DNA of 64,000 nucleotides from Xanthomonas sp. Leaf148 (GCF_001423585.1 NZ_LMOP01000008.1:980982-1044981), one strand, 5' to 3'; shown: positions 30,517-40,041, counted from the first letter of the stretch. Translations and numbers: made by a program. The notes: generated by a model not told the origin, from the sequence alone.

Positions 30517-32466
30517 ATGACGTTTTCCAATGCACAGCGGCTGCGTCCGGTTCGGCGCCACGCGATGCTCCAGGCTTGCGCGTTGGGATTAGCGCTGGCG
30601 CTGGCCAGTGGCAGCTCGTTCGCAGCCGCCGCGCTGACCCAGCCTGCGCAGGATCCGGCCAAGGCCGCTCCGGCGAGCCTGACGGTGTCCAAGATCGATT
30701 TCAAACGCGGCGAAGATGGCGCTGGCCGTCTGATCCTGAAGTTCGACGGTCAGGGCGCCAGCCCGGACCTGCGCACCCAGGGCGACAGCGTGCTGGTGGA
30801 TATCAGCAACGCCAAGCTTCCGCCGGAACTGCAGCGCCCCCTCAACGTCACCGACTTCGCAACGCCGGTGCAGCGGGTGGAGGTCAAGCCGTCTGGCTCG
30901 GGTTCGCAGCTGGTGCTGTCGACCAAGGGTGCGTTCGACTCGCTGGCCTACCAGACCGGTAACGAGTACGTGGTCGAGATCACCCCGCGCAAGGGCCAGC
31001 CGGCCGTCGGCGGCGTGAGCTCGGCAGCGGTGACCCAGGCCGCCGCGCAGATTGCAGCGCGCGGCTACAGCGGTCGCCCGGTGACGTTCAACTTCCAGGA
31101 CGTGCCGGTGCGCACCGTGCTGCAGCTGATCGCCGAGGAATCCAATCTCAACATCGTCGCCTCCGACACCGTGCAGGGCAATGTCACGCTGCGCTTGATG
31201 AACGTGCCGTGGGATCAGGCGCTGGACATCGTGCTGCGGGCCAAGGGCCTGGACAAGCGCCGCGACGGTGGCGTGGTGTGGGTCGCCCCGCAGCCGGAGC
31301 TGGCCAAGTTCGAGCAGGACAAGGAAGACGCCCGCATCGCGATCGAAAACCGCGAGGATTTGATCACCGACTACGTGCAGATCAATTACCACAATGCTGC
31401 TGTGATCTTTAAAGCGCTGACTGAGGCGAAGGGGATTGGTGGCGGTGGTGGTGGTGGCGGTCAGGGTGGTGGCGGTGGCGGTGGCGGTCAGCAGGACAAT
31501 GGGTTCCTATCACCGCGCGGCCGTTTGGTGGCGGACGAGCGCACCAACACCTTGATGATCAGTGATATTCCGAAGAAGGTCGCGCAGATGCGCGAGTTGA
31601 TTTCGCATATCGATCGCCCGGTGGATCAGGTGCTGATCGAAAGCCGGATCGTGATTGCGACTGATACGTTTGCGCGGGATCTTGGTGCGCGCTTTGGTGT
31701 CACGGGCGCGACTGGCCGGGGTATCCTCAGCGGCTCGCTGGAAAGTAACGTCAACTACCTCAACACTTCTGCGCAAGCTCGCCTGGAGCGTGCTAATGGC
31801 GGCACACAGACGACGTTGCCGGCGCATCTGTTTCCGTCCGGGCTGAATCTCGATCTTGGGGCAGGAGGCTTCACGAACAGTGGTGCGGCGGGTCTCGCCT
31901 ATACCTTGTTGGGTTCTAACTTCAACCTGGATATCGAGCTGTCGGCGATGCAGGAAGAAGGGCGCGGCGAAGTCGTTTCCAATCCGCGCATCGTGACCGC
32001 CAACCAGCGCGAGGGTGTGATCAAGCAGGGTCGCGAAATCGGCTATGTAACGATCAGCGGTGCAGGTGTTGCAGGCGGCGGCTCGCAGGCTAACGTGCAG
32101 TTCAAGGAAGTCCTGCTTGAACTGAAGGTCACGCCGACGATTACGAACGACAATCGCGTGTTCTTAAATATGAATGTCAAAAAGGATGAGGTTGCGCGAT
32201 TTATCGACCTGCCGCAGTACGGTACCGTGCCGGAAATTAACCGTCGGGAAGTCAATACGGCAGTATTGGTGGGTGATGGCGAGACGGTAGTGATCGGTGG
32301 TGTATACGAATTCACAGATCGTGAAAGCGTGTCGAAGGTGCCGTTTCTGGGCGATATCCCATTCCTGGGCAATCTGTTCAAGAAGCGTGGGCGCAGCAAG
32401 GAGAAGGCCGAGTTGTTGGTCTTTGTCACCCCAAAGGTATTGCGAGTGGCAAGCGCAGCGCGCTGA
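30517..32466 (+). CDS. pilQ: Type IV pilus secretin PilQ
   Basis: The 649-residue outer-membrane secretin has a signal peptide ending near SSFAAAA. An AMIN domain binding peptidoglycan covers about residues 50-155, and STN/N-domains (VTFNFQDVPVRTVLQLIAEE) cover about 185-290. The secretin core follows, with the signature VPFLGDIPFLGNLFKKRGRS near the end. A run dominated by Gly (about residues 307-326) interrupts an N1-type domain. From roughly 31400 onward the DNA uses visibly more AT-ending codons than the 5' part. PilQ forms the gated channel through which the pilus emerges. An in-frame ATG at 30427 inside pilP is rejected in favour of 30517. Confidence 0.95.
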   Translation: MTFSNAQRLRPVRRHAMLQACALGLALALASGSSFAAAALTQPAQDPAKAAPASLTVSKIDFKRGEDGAGRLILKFDGQGASPDLRTQGDSVLVDISNAKLPPELQRPLNVTDFATPVQRVEVKPSGSGSQLVLSTKGAFDSLAYQTGNEYVVEITPRKGQPAVGGVSSAAVTQAAAQIAARGYSGRPVTFNFQDVPVRTVLQLIAEESNLNIVASDTVQGNVTLRLMNVPWDQALDIVLRAKGLDKRRDGGVVWVAPQPELAKFEQDKEDARIAIENREDLITDYVQINYHNAAVIFKALTEAKGIGGGGGGGGQGGGGGGGGQQDNGFLSPRGRLVADERTNTLMISDIPKKVAQMRELISHIDRPVDQVLIESRIVIATDTFARDLGARFGVTGATGRGILSGSLESNVNYLNTSAQARLERANGGTQTTLPAHLFPSGLNLDLGAGGFTNSGAAGLAYTLLGSNFNLDIELSAMQEEGRGEVVSNPRIVTANQREGVIKQGREIGYVTISGAGVAGGGSQANVQFKEVLLELKVTPTITNDNRVFLNMNVKKDEVARFIDLPQYGTVPEINRREVNTAVLVGDGETVVIGGVYEFTDRESVSKVPFLGDIPFLGNLFKKRGRSKEKAELLVFVTPKVLRVASAAR

Positions 32467-32477
32467 ACGCAATGCAT

Positions 32478-32510
32478 GAAGGAGGCCGCGAAAGCGGCCT
32501 TCTTCTTTTT
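32478..32510 (+). terminator. Intrinsic terminator after pilQ
   Basis: AAGGAGGCCGC and GCGGCCTTCTT pair around a GAAA loop with a single mismatch and run into CTTTTTC, ending the pil operon. Confidence 0.88.
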
Positions 32511-32754
32511 CAGGGTCTACTTTTTAGAGACTGCTTGAGTGCTGCCAAGCGCGCATCCGAGCGCGGTGTATGCATAGTCTGATGATCGTGTGATCATCTA
32601 TCCAGATCTCTGCTTCTCAGGTTTGCCCTGCGCTGTTAACCGGTAAATGGTCACGCTCGCTATGGCTTGGGTAGGAGCATGACCCCGGTCACTCACTGAA
32701 CCTCTCGCCATCGGCAAGTGAACCAATTGCGTTCGAATCGGTCACACTGGTCCT

Positions 32755-33774
32755 ATGAACGCACCGCCGCTATTGCCCCCCGAAGCCGCTGCCGCGCCCG
32801 CCGAGGACCGGCTGCATCGTCAATTCACTTCTCTGCGCGAGTCATTGGCGCAGCGCATCGTCGGTCAGTCTGCGCTGGTCGAGCGGCTGCTGATCGCCTT
32901 GCTGGCCGATGGCCATTTGCTGGTCGAGGGCGCGCCAGGGTTGGCCAAAACCACCGCGATCCGTGCGCTGGCCTCGCGACTGGAAGCCGACTTCGCGCGG
33001 GTGCAGTTCACTCCTGACCTGCTGCCCTCCGATCTGACCGGTACCGAGATCTGGCGTCCGCAGGACAGCCGTTTCGAGTTCATGCCAGGGCCGATCTTCC
33101 ATCCCATCCTGCTGGCCGACGAGATCAATCGCGCGCCCGCCAAAGTGCAGTCTGCGTTGCTGGAAGCGATGGGGGAGCGGCAGGTCACTGTCGGTCGTCA
33201 TACCTATGCGTTGCCGCAGCTGTTCCTGGTGATGGCGACCCAGAACCCGATCGAGCAGGAAGGCACGTTCCCGTTGCCCGAGGCGCAACTGGATCGGTTC
33301 CTGATGCATGTGCGCATCGGTTATCCGCAGGCCGACGCGGAGGCGGAAATCCTGCGTCTGGCACGCGAAGCGGCGCGCGACACGCTGGAAAAGCACGAGA
33401 CCGTGCCGGACAAGATTCCGCTGGAAGACGTCTTCGCCGCACGACGTGTGGTGCTGGATGTGCATCTGGCGCCACAGCTCGAGCGCTATCTGATCGAAAT
33501 CGTGCTGGCCTCGCGTGATCCGCAACGTTACGACCCTGCATTGGCGCGGCGAATTGCCTGGGGCGCGAGCCCGCGTGGCTCGATTGCACTGGAGCGCTGC
33601 GCGCGTGCGCGTGCGTGGCTGGCCGGGCGCGACTACGTGACCCCGGACGACATTCGCGCCATCGCGCCGGACGTGCTGCGCCACCGCGTGTTGCCCAGTT
33701 ACGAAGCCACGGCGGAAGGCTGGGATGGCGAACGCCTGGTTGCTGCGTTGCTGGACAAGATTCCGCTGCCCTGA
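32755..33774 (+). CDS. MoxR-family AAA+ ATPase
   Basis: The 339-residue protein has the MoxR arrangement: Walker A EGAPGLAKTTAIRALA (about residue 58), Walker B LLADEINRAPAKVQ, sensor I VMATQNPIEQEGTFPLPEAQ, and a C-terminal lid domain with RRIAWGASPRGSIAL. MoxR ATPases act as chaperones for the VWA-domain proteins encoded beside them. This gene leads a six-gene MoxR-Bat operon reaching to 39828. The start is the only in-frame ATG near the conserved N-terminus; no clear Shine-Dalgarno precedes it, so the transcript may have a short leader. Confidence 0.93.
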   Translation: MNAPPLLPPEAAAAPAEDRLHRQFTSLRESLAQRIVGQSALVERLLIALLADGHLLVEGAPGLAKTTAIRALASRLEADFARVQFTPDLLPSDLTGTEIWRPQDSRFEFMPGPIFHPILLADEINRAPAKVQSALLEAMGERQVTVGRHTYALPQLFLVMATQNPIEQEGTFPLPEAQLDRFLMHVRIGYPQADAEAEILRLAREAARDTLEKHETVPDKIPLEDVFAARRVVLDVHLAPQLERYLIEIVLASRDPQRYDPALARRIAWGASPRGSIALERCARARAWLAGRDYVTPDDIRAIAPDVLRHRVLPSYEATAEGWDGERLVAALLDKIPLP

Positions 33775-33796
33775 TCGGGCAGCGGGTTGCCGAGGG

Positions 33797-34759
33797 ATGC
33801 TGCCCTCTCGCCCGACTCCGATGTCTTCGATGCCGTCTTCCTCCCCCGCACATCCCGCTTCGTCCGTTGCCGGCGATGGCCTGCGCCCAAGCCTTGCCGA
33901 GTTGATCGCATTGCGTGGCACTGCGTTGCATCGCGGGCAGCCGGGGCGTGGCCGACATGGGTTGGTGGGGCCAGTGCCGGCCACCACCCGCGGGCGTGGG
34001 ATGGAGTACGCCGAGTCGCGCGAATATGTCGCCGGCGACGATGCGCGGCATATCGATTGGCGCGTCACCGCACGGACCGGGCGTGCGCATACCAAATTGT
34101 TTCAGGCCGAGCGCGAACGCTTGAGTCTGATCGTTGCCGATACCTCGCCTGCGCTCTTTTTCGGGACGCGGGTGCGCTACAAGTCGGTGCAGGCGGCGCG
34201 CGCTGGCGCGGTGGCAGCATGGCTGGCGCAGCGGCAGGGCGACCGGATTGCCGCGTTGCGGGGTACCGCCAGCGAAGCACCGATTGCACCTCGGTCGGGT
34301 CAGCGCGGTGTGCTGCCGGTGCTGGATGCATTGGCGCGCTGGTATGCGCAGCCGCCGTCTGGCGATGCCGGGCTGGAGGTTGCGTTGGACCATGCGGCGC
34401 GCCTGCTGCGTCCTGGTGCGCGCCTGACGGTGCTGGCCGATGCGCGAAGTGCGAGCAAGATTTCTGCGACGCGCTGGTCTGGTCTGGCGTTGCATCACGA
34501 GGTGGTGGTGATCGTGTTGGTCGATCCCCTGGAACTGTCGCCGCCGGCGCGGGCGCTGAGCTTCGATGTGCGAGGCGAGCGCATTGCGGTGGACCTCGGA
34601 AGCCAGGCCGCGCGTGCGCGCTGGCAGGCCGAGTTCGTCGCGCCGCTGGAACAGCTGGCCACGACGCTGCGATCGCGTGGCGTGCGCTTGCATCGGCTGT
34701 CTACCGACGATGCCAGCGATGCGTGGTTGAGCGGCAGTACGCTGATGCGGGGCGCATGA
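33797..34759 (+). CDS. DUF58 domain protein
   Basis: The roughly 320-residue protein contains the DUF58 signature GMEYAESREYVAGDDARHID followed by WRVTARTGRAHTKLF, and then a degenerate VWA-like region. DUF58 proteins are constant partners of MoxR ATPases; their molecular role is unknown. Start choice is uncertain. The ATG at 33797 has GAGGG immediately in front of it, too close for a normal site, and the ATG at 33821 has none. Conserved sequence begins at about LRPSLAELIALRGTAL, so either works. It ends in ATGA, overlapping the next gene. Confidence 0.85.
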   Translation: MLPSRPTPMSSMPSSSPAHPASSVAGDGLRPSLAELIALRGTALHRGQPGRGRHGLVGPVPATTRGRGMEYAESREYVAGDDARHIDWRVTARTGRAHTKLFQAERERLSLIVADTSPALFFGTRVRYKSVQAARAGAVAAWLAQRQGDRIAALRGTASEAPIAPRSGQRGVLPVLDALARWYAQPPSGDAGLEVALDHAARLLRPGARLTVLADARSASKISATRWSGLALHHEVVVIVLVDPLELSPPARALSFDVRGERIAVDLGSQAARARWQAEFVAPLEQLATTLRSRGVRLHRLSTDDASDAWLSGSTLMRGA

Positions 34760-35223
34760 CGATGGCACCGCAGTCGCTTCCGCTGCGCGATGTCCATCTG
34801 CCGCCGTCGCCGTCGTGGTGGCCGTTGGCGCCGGGGTGGTGGCTGGTGATCGCTGTGGTCGTGCTGATGCTGGTTGGTGCGTGGTTCTGGTGGTGGCGTC
34901 GTCGTCGGCAGCAGCGCGGCTGGTTGGCTGCCTTCGATGCCGAGCTGCAGCGTGCGACGACGCCTGCGCAGCGCCTGGCGACCTTGTCGATGCTGTTGCG
35001 CCGCGCGGCGCGCACGGTGGATACGCAGGCCGACCGCTTCCAGGGCGAGGCGTGGTTGCGGTTTCTGGACGGGCGCAAGAGCAAGACCCAGGCGTTTTCG
35101 CAGGGGCCAGGACGGGCCTTGCTCGAAGGTGGGTTTCAACGCGCACCGGCAGTGACCGATCTGGATGCCGTGCAGGCGTTGGCGCGGCAACGTTTCTTGC
35201 GGCTGATGCGGGGCCAGCGATGA
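34756..35223 (+). CDS. DUF4381 membrane protein of the MoxR-Bat operon
   Basis: The 155-residue protein begins with a short Pro-rich segment (SLPLRDVHLPPSPSWWPLAP). One Trp-rich transmembrane helix follows (about residues 26-48), with a positively charged RRRRQQR stop-transfer. A cytoplasmic helical domain completes the protein. This layout fits DUF4381, always found between DUF58 and VWA genes of this operon type. Function is unknown; it probably links the DUF58 protein to the membrane VWA proteins. It overlaps both neighbours by four bases (ATGA). Confidence 0.85.
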   Translation: MTMAPQSLPLRDVHLPPSPSWWPLAPGWWLVIAVVVLMLVGAWFWWWRRRRQQRGWLAAFDAELQRATTPAQRLATLSMLLRRAARTVDTQADRFQGEAWLRFLDGRKSKTQAFSQGPGRALLEGGFQRAPAVTDLDAVQALARQRFLRLMRGQR

Positions 35224-36227
35224 ACTGGCTGCAGTGGTCGCAATGGCAGGACGCGTTGGCGCATTGCGCGTGGCCATGGGCGTGGTGGTTGATGCCGCTG
35301 CCGCTGCTGATGTGGTTCTGGCCGCAGCGCCGTGCCGACACGGCCGCGCTACGTGTGCCGTATGCCGATCAATTGCATGCAGTCGCCCAGGCACGGCGCG
35401 TGCCCGCCTTGCGCATGCCGCGCTGGCTGGCATGGCTGGGCTGGTTTCTGTTGTGCGCCGCGCTGGCGCGTCCGCAGCAATTGGGTGAGGTGATCCAGCC
35501 GCCGCGCGAGGCGCGGCAGATGATGCTGGCGGTGGATCTGTCCGGCAGCATGAGCGAGCCGGACATGGTGCTTGGCGGCAATGTGGTCGATCGCCTCACC
35601 GCCGCCAAGGCGGTGTTGTCGGACTTTCTGGATCGGCGCAACGGCGACCGCGTCGGCCTGCTGGTTTTCGGCCAGCGCGCCTATGCGCTCACACCACTCA
35701 CTGCCGACCTGACCTCCGTACGCGACCAGCTGGCCGACAGCGTGGTGGGGCTGGCCGGGCGCGAGACCGCCATTGGCGATGCGATCGCGTTGTCGGTCAA
35801 ACGGCTGCGCGAACAGAAACAGGGCCAGCGCGTGGTGGTGTTGCTCACCGATGGCGTCAATACCGCCGGTGTGCTCAATCCGTTGAAGGCGGCCGAATTG
35901 GCCAAGGCAGAGGGCGTGCGTGTGCACACCATCGCCTTCGGCGGTCGCGGCGGTTACTCGTTGTTCGGCGTGCCGATCCCGGCAGGCGGCAACGACGATA
36001 TCGATGAGGCGGGCTTGCGCAAGATTGCCGAGCAGACCGGTGGGCGCTTCTTCCGCGCCCGCGATACCGAAGAGCTGGCCGGCATCTATGCCGAGCTGGA
36101 TCGACTGGAGCCGGTGAAGGCGGTCGGCCCGTCGGTGCAGCCGCGTGTGGAGCGCTATTACTGGCCGTTGGGCGCAGCCTTGCTGATTGCCTTGCTTGCT
36201 TACGTACTGCCGCGGAGATGGCGATGA
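35220..36227 (+). CDS. VWA-domain membrane protein, BatA-like
   Basis: The 335-residue protein has two N-terminal transmembrane segments, then a von Willebrand A domain with the metal site AVDLSGSMSE (D-x-S-x-S, near residue 105). TDGVNTAGVLNPLKAAELA holds the downstream metal-site Asp. A C-terminal membrane helix YWPLGAALLIALLAYVLP follows. BatA-type proteins expose the VWA domain to the periplasm and are ligands for the MoxR system. The ATG at 35220 overlaps the stop of the DUF4381 gene. The frame is open further upstream, but that part belongs to the previous gene. Confidence 0.9.
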   Translation: MNWLQWSQWQDALAHCAWPWAWWLMPLPLLMWFWPQRRADTAALRVPYADQLHAVAQARRVPALRMPRWLAWLGWFLLCAALARPQQLGEVIQPPREARQMMLAVDLSGSMSEPDMVLGGNVVDRLTAAKAVLSDFLDRRNGDRVGLLVFGQRAYALTPLTADLTSVRDQLADSVVGLAGRETAIGDAIALSVKRLREQKQGQRVVVLLTDGVNTAGVLNPLKAAELAKAEGVRVHTIAFGGRGGYSLFGVPIPAGGNDDIDEAGLRKIAEQTGGRFFRARDTEELAGIYAELDRLEPVKAVGPSVQPRVERYYWPLGAALLIALLAYVLPRRWR

Positions 36228-38053
36228 ACGCGCTGTCGGAAGGACTGGCCACACTGCATCTGCTGCGCCCGGATTGGCTGTGGGCGCTGTTGCTGATCGT
36301 GCCGGCAGCGCTGCTGTGGCACCTGCGTCGACGCAGCGCCAATGTGTGGCGCAACAGCGTGGACGCGCATTTGTTGCCGGCCTTGTTGGTTGCCGGTGGC
36401 CGGCGGGGCTGGTGGGGCTTCGTGCTGGCCGCGCTGACCTATGCGCTTGCGGTGGTGGCGATGAGCGGGCCGAGCTGGCGGCAGATCGAGCGCCCGGTGT
36501 TTCAATCGAGTATGCCGTTGGTGGTGGTGCTGGATCTGTCGTCCAGCAGCAATGCGACCGATCTGCCGCCATCGCGCCTGCTGCAGGCCCGCGCCAAACT
36601 TGCCACGCTGCTGCGCAAGCGCGCTGGCGGCGACGTGGCGCTGCTGGTCTATGCCGGCGAAAGCTTTACCGTTGCGCCATTGACCGAAGACGCGGCCAAC
36701 GTGGCGCTGTTTCTGGATGCGCTGTCGCCATCGGTGATGCCGGTGGACGGCAAACGTGCCGACAGGGCCATCGATGCAGCCGCCCGGCTGTTGCAGCAGG
36801 CGGGCTTCAAACAGGGCGATATCCTGCTGGTCAGCGATAGCGCCGACAGCTCGGCGGAAAGCGCCGCACGCACCGCACGCGCAGGTGGGTTCCATGTTTC
36901 CGCACTCGGCGTAGGCAGCCCACGTGGCGCCGCCTACCGCACCGGCAGCGGCGAGATCGCGCAGGCAAAACTGGATGAGGCAAGCCTGCGCGACCTGGCC
37001 GGGCAGGGCGGCGGGCGCTACGCGCGCATCGCGCCGGACGACGCCGATCTGCAAGCGCTGGGGGTGCTCGATCCCGCGCAACAGCCGCTGGCCGATGAAA
37101 CCTCAGAAGCCAACGGCGGCAAGACCTGGCTCGACGAAGGCTACTGGCTGGTGCTGCCGGTGATGCTGTTTTCGCTGTTGGCGTTTCGACGCCGCGCAGT
37201 CGTGGCGATGGTCGCGTTGATGTGCGTGTTGCCGCTGGCGCAGCCTGCACAGGCGGCCGACGGCACCTTGTGGCAGCGCGCTGATCAGGTGCAGCAGCAG
37301 CGCCTGGATGCCGGCGTGCAGGCGTACCGCAAGGGCGATTTTGCCGCTGCGCAAAAGGCATTCGAAAGCGTGCCGACCGACGAGGGGCTTTACAACCTGG
37401 GCAATGCGCTGGCGCGACAAGGCCAGTACGACGAGGCGATTGCGGCCTACGATCGTGCGCTCAAGCAGCATCCCAAGCAGGCCGATGCGATCGCCAATCG
37501 CGCGGCGGTCGATGCAGCGCGCAAGCGCCAGCAGCAGAACGACAAGGATGGCAAAGGCCAGTCCAAGGATCAGAACCAGTCGGGCAAGAACAAGCCCGGT
37601 CAGGAGTCGTCCGGGCAAGACCAGCAGAACGCTAAAAACGCCGGCAAAGATGGGCAGAACACCCCAGGTGAGCAAGGCAAGCAGGACGGCAAGGATCCAC
37701 CGTCCGACGCGCAGACACCGCAGGACGGCAAGTCGCAGCAGCAATCGTCCAAGGACGGCAAGGGCGAGCAAAGCAAGCAAGACACGCCACCGCAATCGGC
37801 CGATGCAAAGGCGCAGCAGCAGGCCGACGAGGCGCAGCGTCGCAAGATGCAGCAAGCCATGGCGCAGGCCGGCGACAAGGGCGCCGATGCGAAAGGCAAG
37901 CCGGAGGCCGCGATGGCAAGCGAGACGCCGGAGCAGCGCGAGCAACGTCAGGCAGTGGATGCGTGGTTACGGCGGGTGCCGGACGATCCGGGCAGCCTGC
38001 TGCGCACCAAATTCAGGCTGGAATACGAACGCAGACAACGGGACGGACGATGA
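36224..38053 (+). CDS. VWA-TPR fusion protein, BatB/BatC-like
   Basis: The roughly 609-residue protein joins two modules. The first is a VWA domain with membrane helices at both ends; its metal site reads VVLDLSSSSNAT, near residue 102. The second begins about residue 345 and contains TPR-type helices (VQAYRKGDFAAAQKAFESVP, GLYNLGNALARQGQYDEAI). A long tail rich in Gln, Lys, Asp and Gly (about residues 430-570) follows. In other bacteria these are separate BatB and BatC proteins. GGAG at 36214-36217 favours the ATG at 36224 over one at 36218. It overlaps BatA by ATGA and BatD by four bases. Confidence 0.9.
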   Translation: MNALSEGLATLHLLRPDWLWALLLIVPAALLWHLRRRSANVWRNSVDAHLLPALLVAGGRRGWWGFVLAALTYALAVVAMSGPSWRQIERPVFQSSMPLVVVLDLSSSSNATDLPPSRLLQARAKLATLLRKRAGGDVALLVYAGESFTVAPLTEDAANVALFLDALSPSVMPVDGKRADRAIDAAARLLQQAGFKQGDILLVSDSADSSAESAARTARAGGFHVSALGVGSPRGAAYRTGSGEIAQAKLDEASLRDLAGQGGGRYARIAPDDADLQALGVLDPAQQPLADETSEANGGKTWLDEGYWLVLPVMLFSLLAFRRRAVVAMVALMCVLPLAQPAQAADGTLWQRADQVQQQRLDAGVQAYRKGDFAAAQKAFESVPTDEGLYNLGNALARQGQYDEAIAAYDRALKQHPKQADAIANRAAVDAARKRQQQNDKDGKGQSKDQNQSGKNKPGQESSGQDQQNAKNAGKDGQNTPGEQGKQDGKDPPSDAQTPQDGKSQQQSSKDGKGEQSKQDTPPQSADAKAQQQADEAQRRKMQQAMAQAGDKGADAKGKPEAAMASETPEQREQRQAVDAWLRRVPDDPGSLLRTKFRLEYERRQRDGR

Positions 38054-39828
38054 TCGGCACACACCACTTGCGCCGCGGTGCGATCGGCATGCTGGCGAGC
38101 ATGATGTTGTTCGTTTGCACACCGGTGGGTGCGGTCACGCGCGCCTGGCTGGACCGCGACAGCGCCAATGCCGGCGACGTGGTCATGTTGAATATCGAAA
38201 CCGACCAGCGCGGCGTCGATCCGGATTACACACCGTTGCGCAACGATTTTGCGCTGGGCGCCAAGAGCGCCAATCAGCAGATGCAGGTGACCAACGGGTC
38301 GGTAACGGTACGCGCGTTATTCGGCGTGGTGTTGACGCCGCGCAAGAGCGGCGAGCTGATCGTGCCCGCGATCCGGGTCGGCAACGAACGCACCGAGCCG
38401 CTGCGACTGCAGGTGGTGGCCTCGGCGAACGATCCGGCAAGCAATAGCACTGGAAATCGCAGTGGTGGTGGCAACGGCAACGGCAGCGCTGCTGCCAGCG
38501 AGCCAAGCGCAGCGCAGGGCAATGAAGAGGTCTTCGTCCAGACGCAGGTGGACGACCCGCAGCCCTACGTGCAGCAAAGTGTGGGCGTGGTGGTGCGGTT
38601 GTACTTCGCCAATCAGCTGGCCTCCGGCGAGCTCGATCTGGAAGCGCCCGATGGCGCATCGCTGCAACGCATCGGCGATGACGTCAGTTCGGTCAAGCTG
38701 GTCAACGGACGGCAGTACAACGTGGTGGAGCGGCGCTATCTGCTGGTGCCCGAGCGCAGCGGCCGCTTGCTGTTGCCGTCGGCGCGCTTCAATGGCCGCT
38801 CGGCGGGCGGTTTCTTCGATGATTATTTCGGTCGTGGCAATGGCGAACTGAGTGCGCGCAGCGCCAGCATTCCGCTGCAGGTGCGCGCGCAGCCGGCCAC
38901 TGCGCCGCAGCCGTGGCTGCCGCTGCGTAGCCTGCAGCTGCGTTATACGGCCACGCCGCAACGCGCAACCGCCGGGGAAGCGACGCAGTTCGTGGTGGAA
39001 GCCAGCGCGCGTGGCGCTACCCAGGCACAGTTCCCCGAGTTGCCCACGCCGAGCGTGCCCGATGCGCAGGTGTTCGCCGAGCCGCCGCAATACGAAGAAC
39101 GTTTTGTGGACGGCTCGCCGCAGCTGCGGCTGACCCGTCGCTATTCGATCGTGCCCAACCGCGCCGGCCCGTTGGTCGTGCCCGGTCTGCAGGTGGCGTG
39201 GTGGGACGTCGGTGCGGGCGCGGCAAAGACGGCCTCGGTGCCGGATCTGACCTTGGACGTGGCCGCGGGGAGTGGCGCTTTCGCGGCGCCTGCGCCTGCG
39301 CCCGCCGCAAGCCCGTCGAGCACTGCTGCAGCGCCCGTGCCCACGGCTGGCACGCTGAGTTTGCAGCCACCACTGCCCGCGCAACGGCCATGGGGCTGGA
39401 TCGCTGCGGCGCTGGGTTTTGCGTTGCTATGGGTCGTCACGCTGGTGTGGGCGTTGTTGCGTAAGCGCGGTGGCTTGCACAGTGCTCCCAGTGCCAACGG
39501 CGGCGATGCGCCCGCGCCTGGCCGGCGCGTGACGCATGGCGTGGCCGAGTTGCGCCGCGCGCTGGATAGCGGTGGCATGGACGATGTGGCTACCGTGCTG
39601 TGCGGCATGGCTGGCGTGGCCGATATCGACAGCGTGTTGTCGGCGCTGGCGGATCCTGCCCAGCGCGTTGCGGTGGCACGCATGCAGCGCGCCCGTTGGG
39701 GCGGCGATGGCGATGTGGCGGGCGCGCGTGCGGCATTGCGCGAGGCCTTTGCCAAGGGGCCTCGCTGGCGGCACGCGAGCGCTGCAGAACCTGAGGTGCT
39801 GGCGCCGTTGTATCCGCCAGCGACTTGA
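38050..39828 (+). CDS. BatD-family oxygen-tolerance protein
   Basis: The 592-residue protein has a signal peptide (to about residue 27) and then repeated beta-sandwich domains, starting VTRAWLDRDSANAGDVVMLN. Other landmarks are RRYLLVPERSGRLLLPSARF and RRYSIVPNRAGPLVVPGLQV. A C-terminal transmembrane helix (about residues 443-465) is followed by a cytoplasmic helical tail. This matches BatD, the periplasmic partner of BatA/B. Bat operons have been linked to aerotolerance and envelope stress in other bacteria. The true role here is unproven. The ATG overlaps the preceding stop (ATGA). It closes the operon. Confidence 0.9.
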   Translation: MIGTHHLRRGAIGMLASMMLFVCTPVGAVTRAWLDRDSANAGDVVMLNIETDQRGVDPDYTPLRNDFALGAKSANQQMQVTNGSVTVRALFGVVLTPRKSGELIVPAIRVGNERTEPLRLQVVASANDPASNSTGNRSGGGNGNGSAAASEPSAAQGNEEVFVQTQVDDPQPYVQQSVGVVVRLYFANQLASGELDLEAPDGASLQRIGDDVSSVKLVNGRQYNVVERRYLLVPERSGRLLLPSARFNGRSAGGFFDDYFGRGNGELSARSASIPLQVRAQPATAPQPWLPLRSLQLRYTATPQRATAGEATQFVVEASARGATQAQFPELPTPSVPDAQVFAEPPQYEERFVDGSPQLRLTRRYSIVPNRAGPLVVPGLQVAWWDVGAGAAKTASVPDLTLDVAAGSGAFAAPAPAPAASPSSTAAAPVPTAGTLSLQPPLPAQRPWGWIAAALGFALLWVVTLVWALLRKRGGLHSAPSANGGDAPAPGRRVTHGVAELRRALDSGGMDDVATVLCGMAGVADIDSVLSALADPAQRVAVARMQRARWGGDGDVAGARAALREAFAKGPRWRHASAAEPEVLAPLYPPAT

Positions 39829-39900
39829 TCGCCTGCGCGGCATCGGCGCAGGCCGACAGGTCATGAAGCGGCGCCTTAGTTGTGCATCGCTGTGGCTCTC

Positions 39901-40041
39901 AGAGCAGTTAACAACGCGTGTGCAGTCGCCAGTCGGTGCGGCTGGCGCTCTGAACTCAGGTCTCATTCGGACACTTCGGTTCTAAGCGCGTCGTCGACGC
40001 ATGTACCTGAAAACTGCTTGCTACGTTTTGTTTGCAGCTCC
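39901..40041 (+). repeat. Terminal-inverted-repeat element, degenerate copy E
   Basis: It opens AGAGCAGTTAACAA and closes CTTGCTACGTTTTGTTTGCA before GCTCC. Both ends are recognisable against copies A, B and D, but the central GTACCACGCGT block is eroded. The orientation is the same as A, B and D. Confidence 0.6.

Noticed and set aside
32581..32598. GATGATC-GTGT-GATCATC palindrome upstream of moxR
   Set aside because: The palindrome is exact but isolated. It lies about 160 bp from the gene and matches no operator I can name, so it is noted only.
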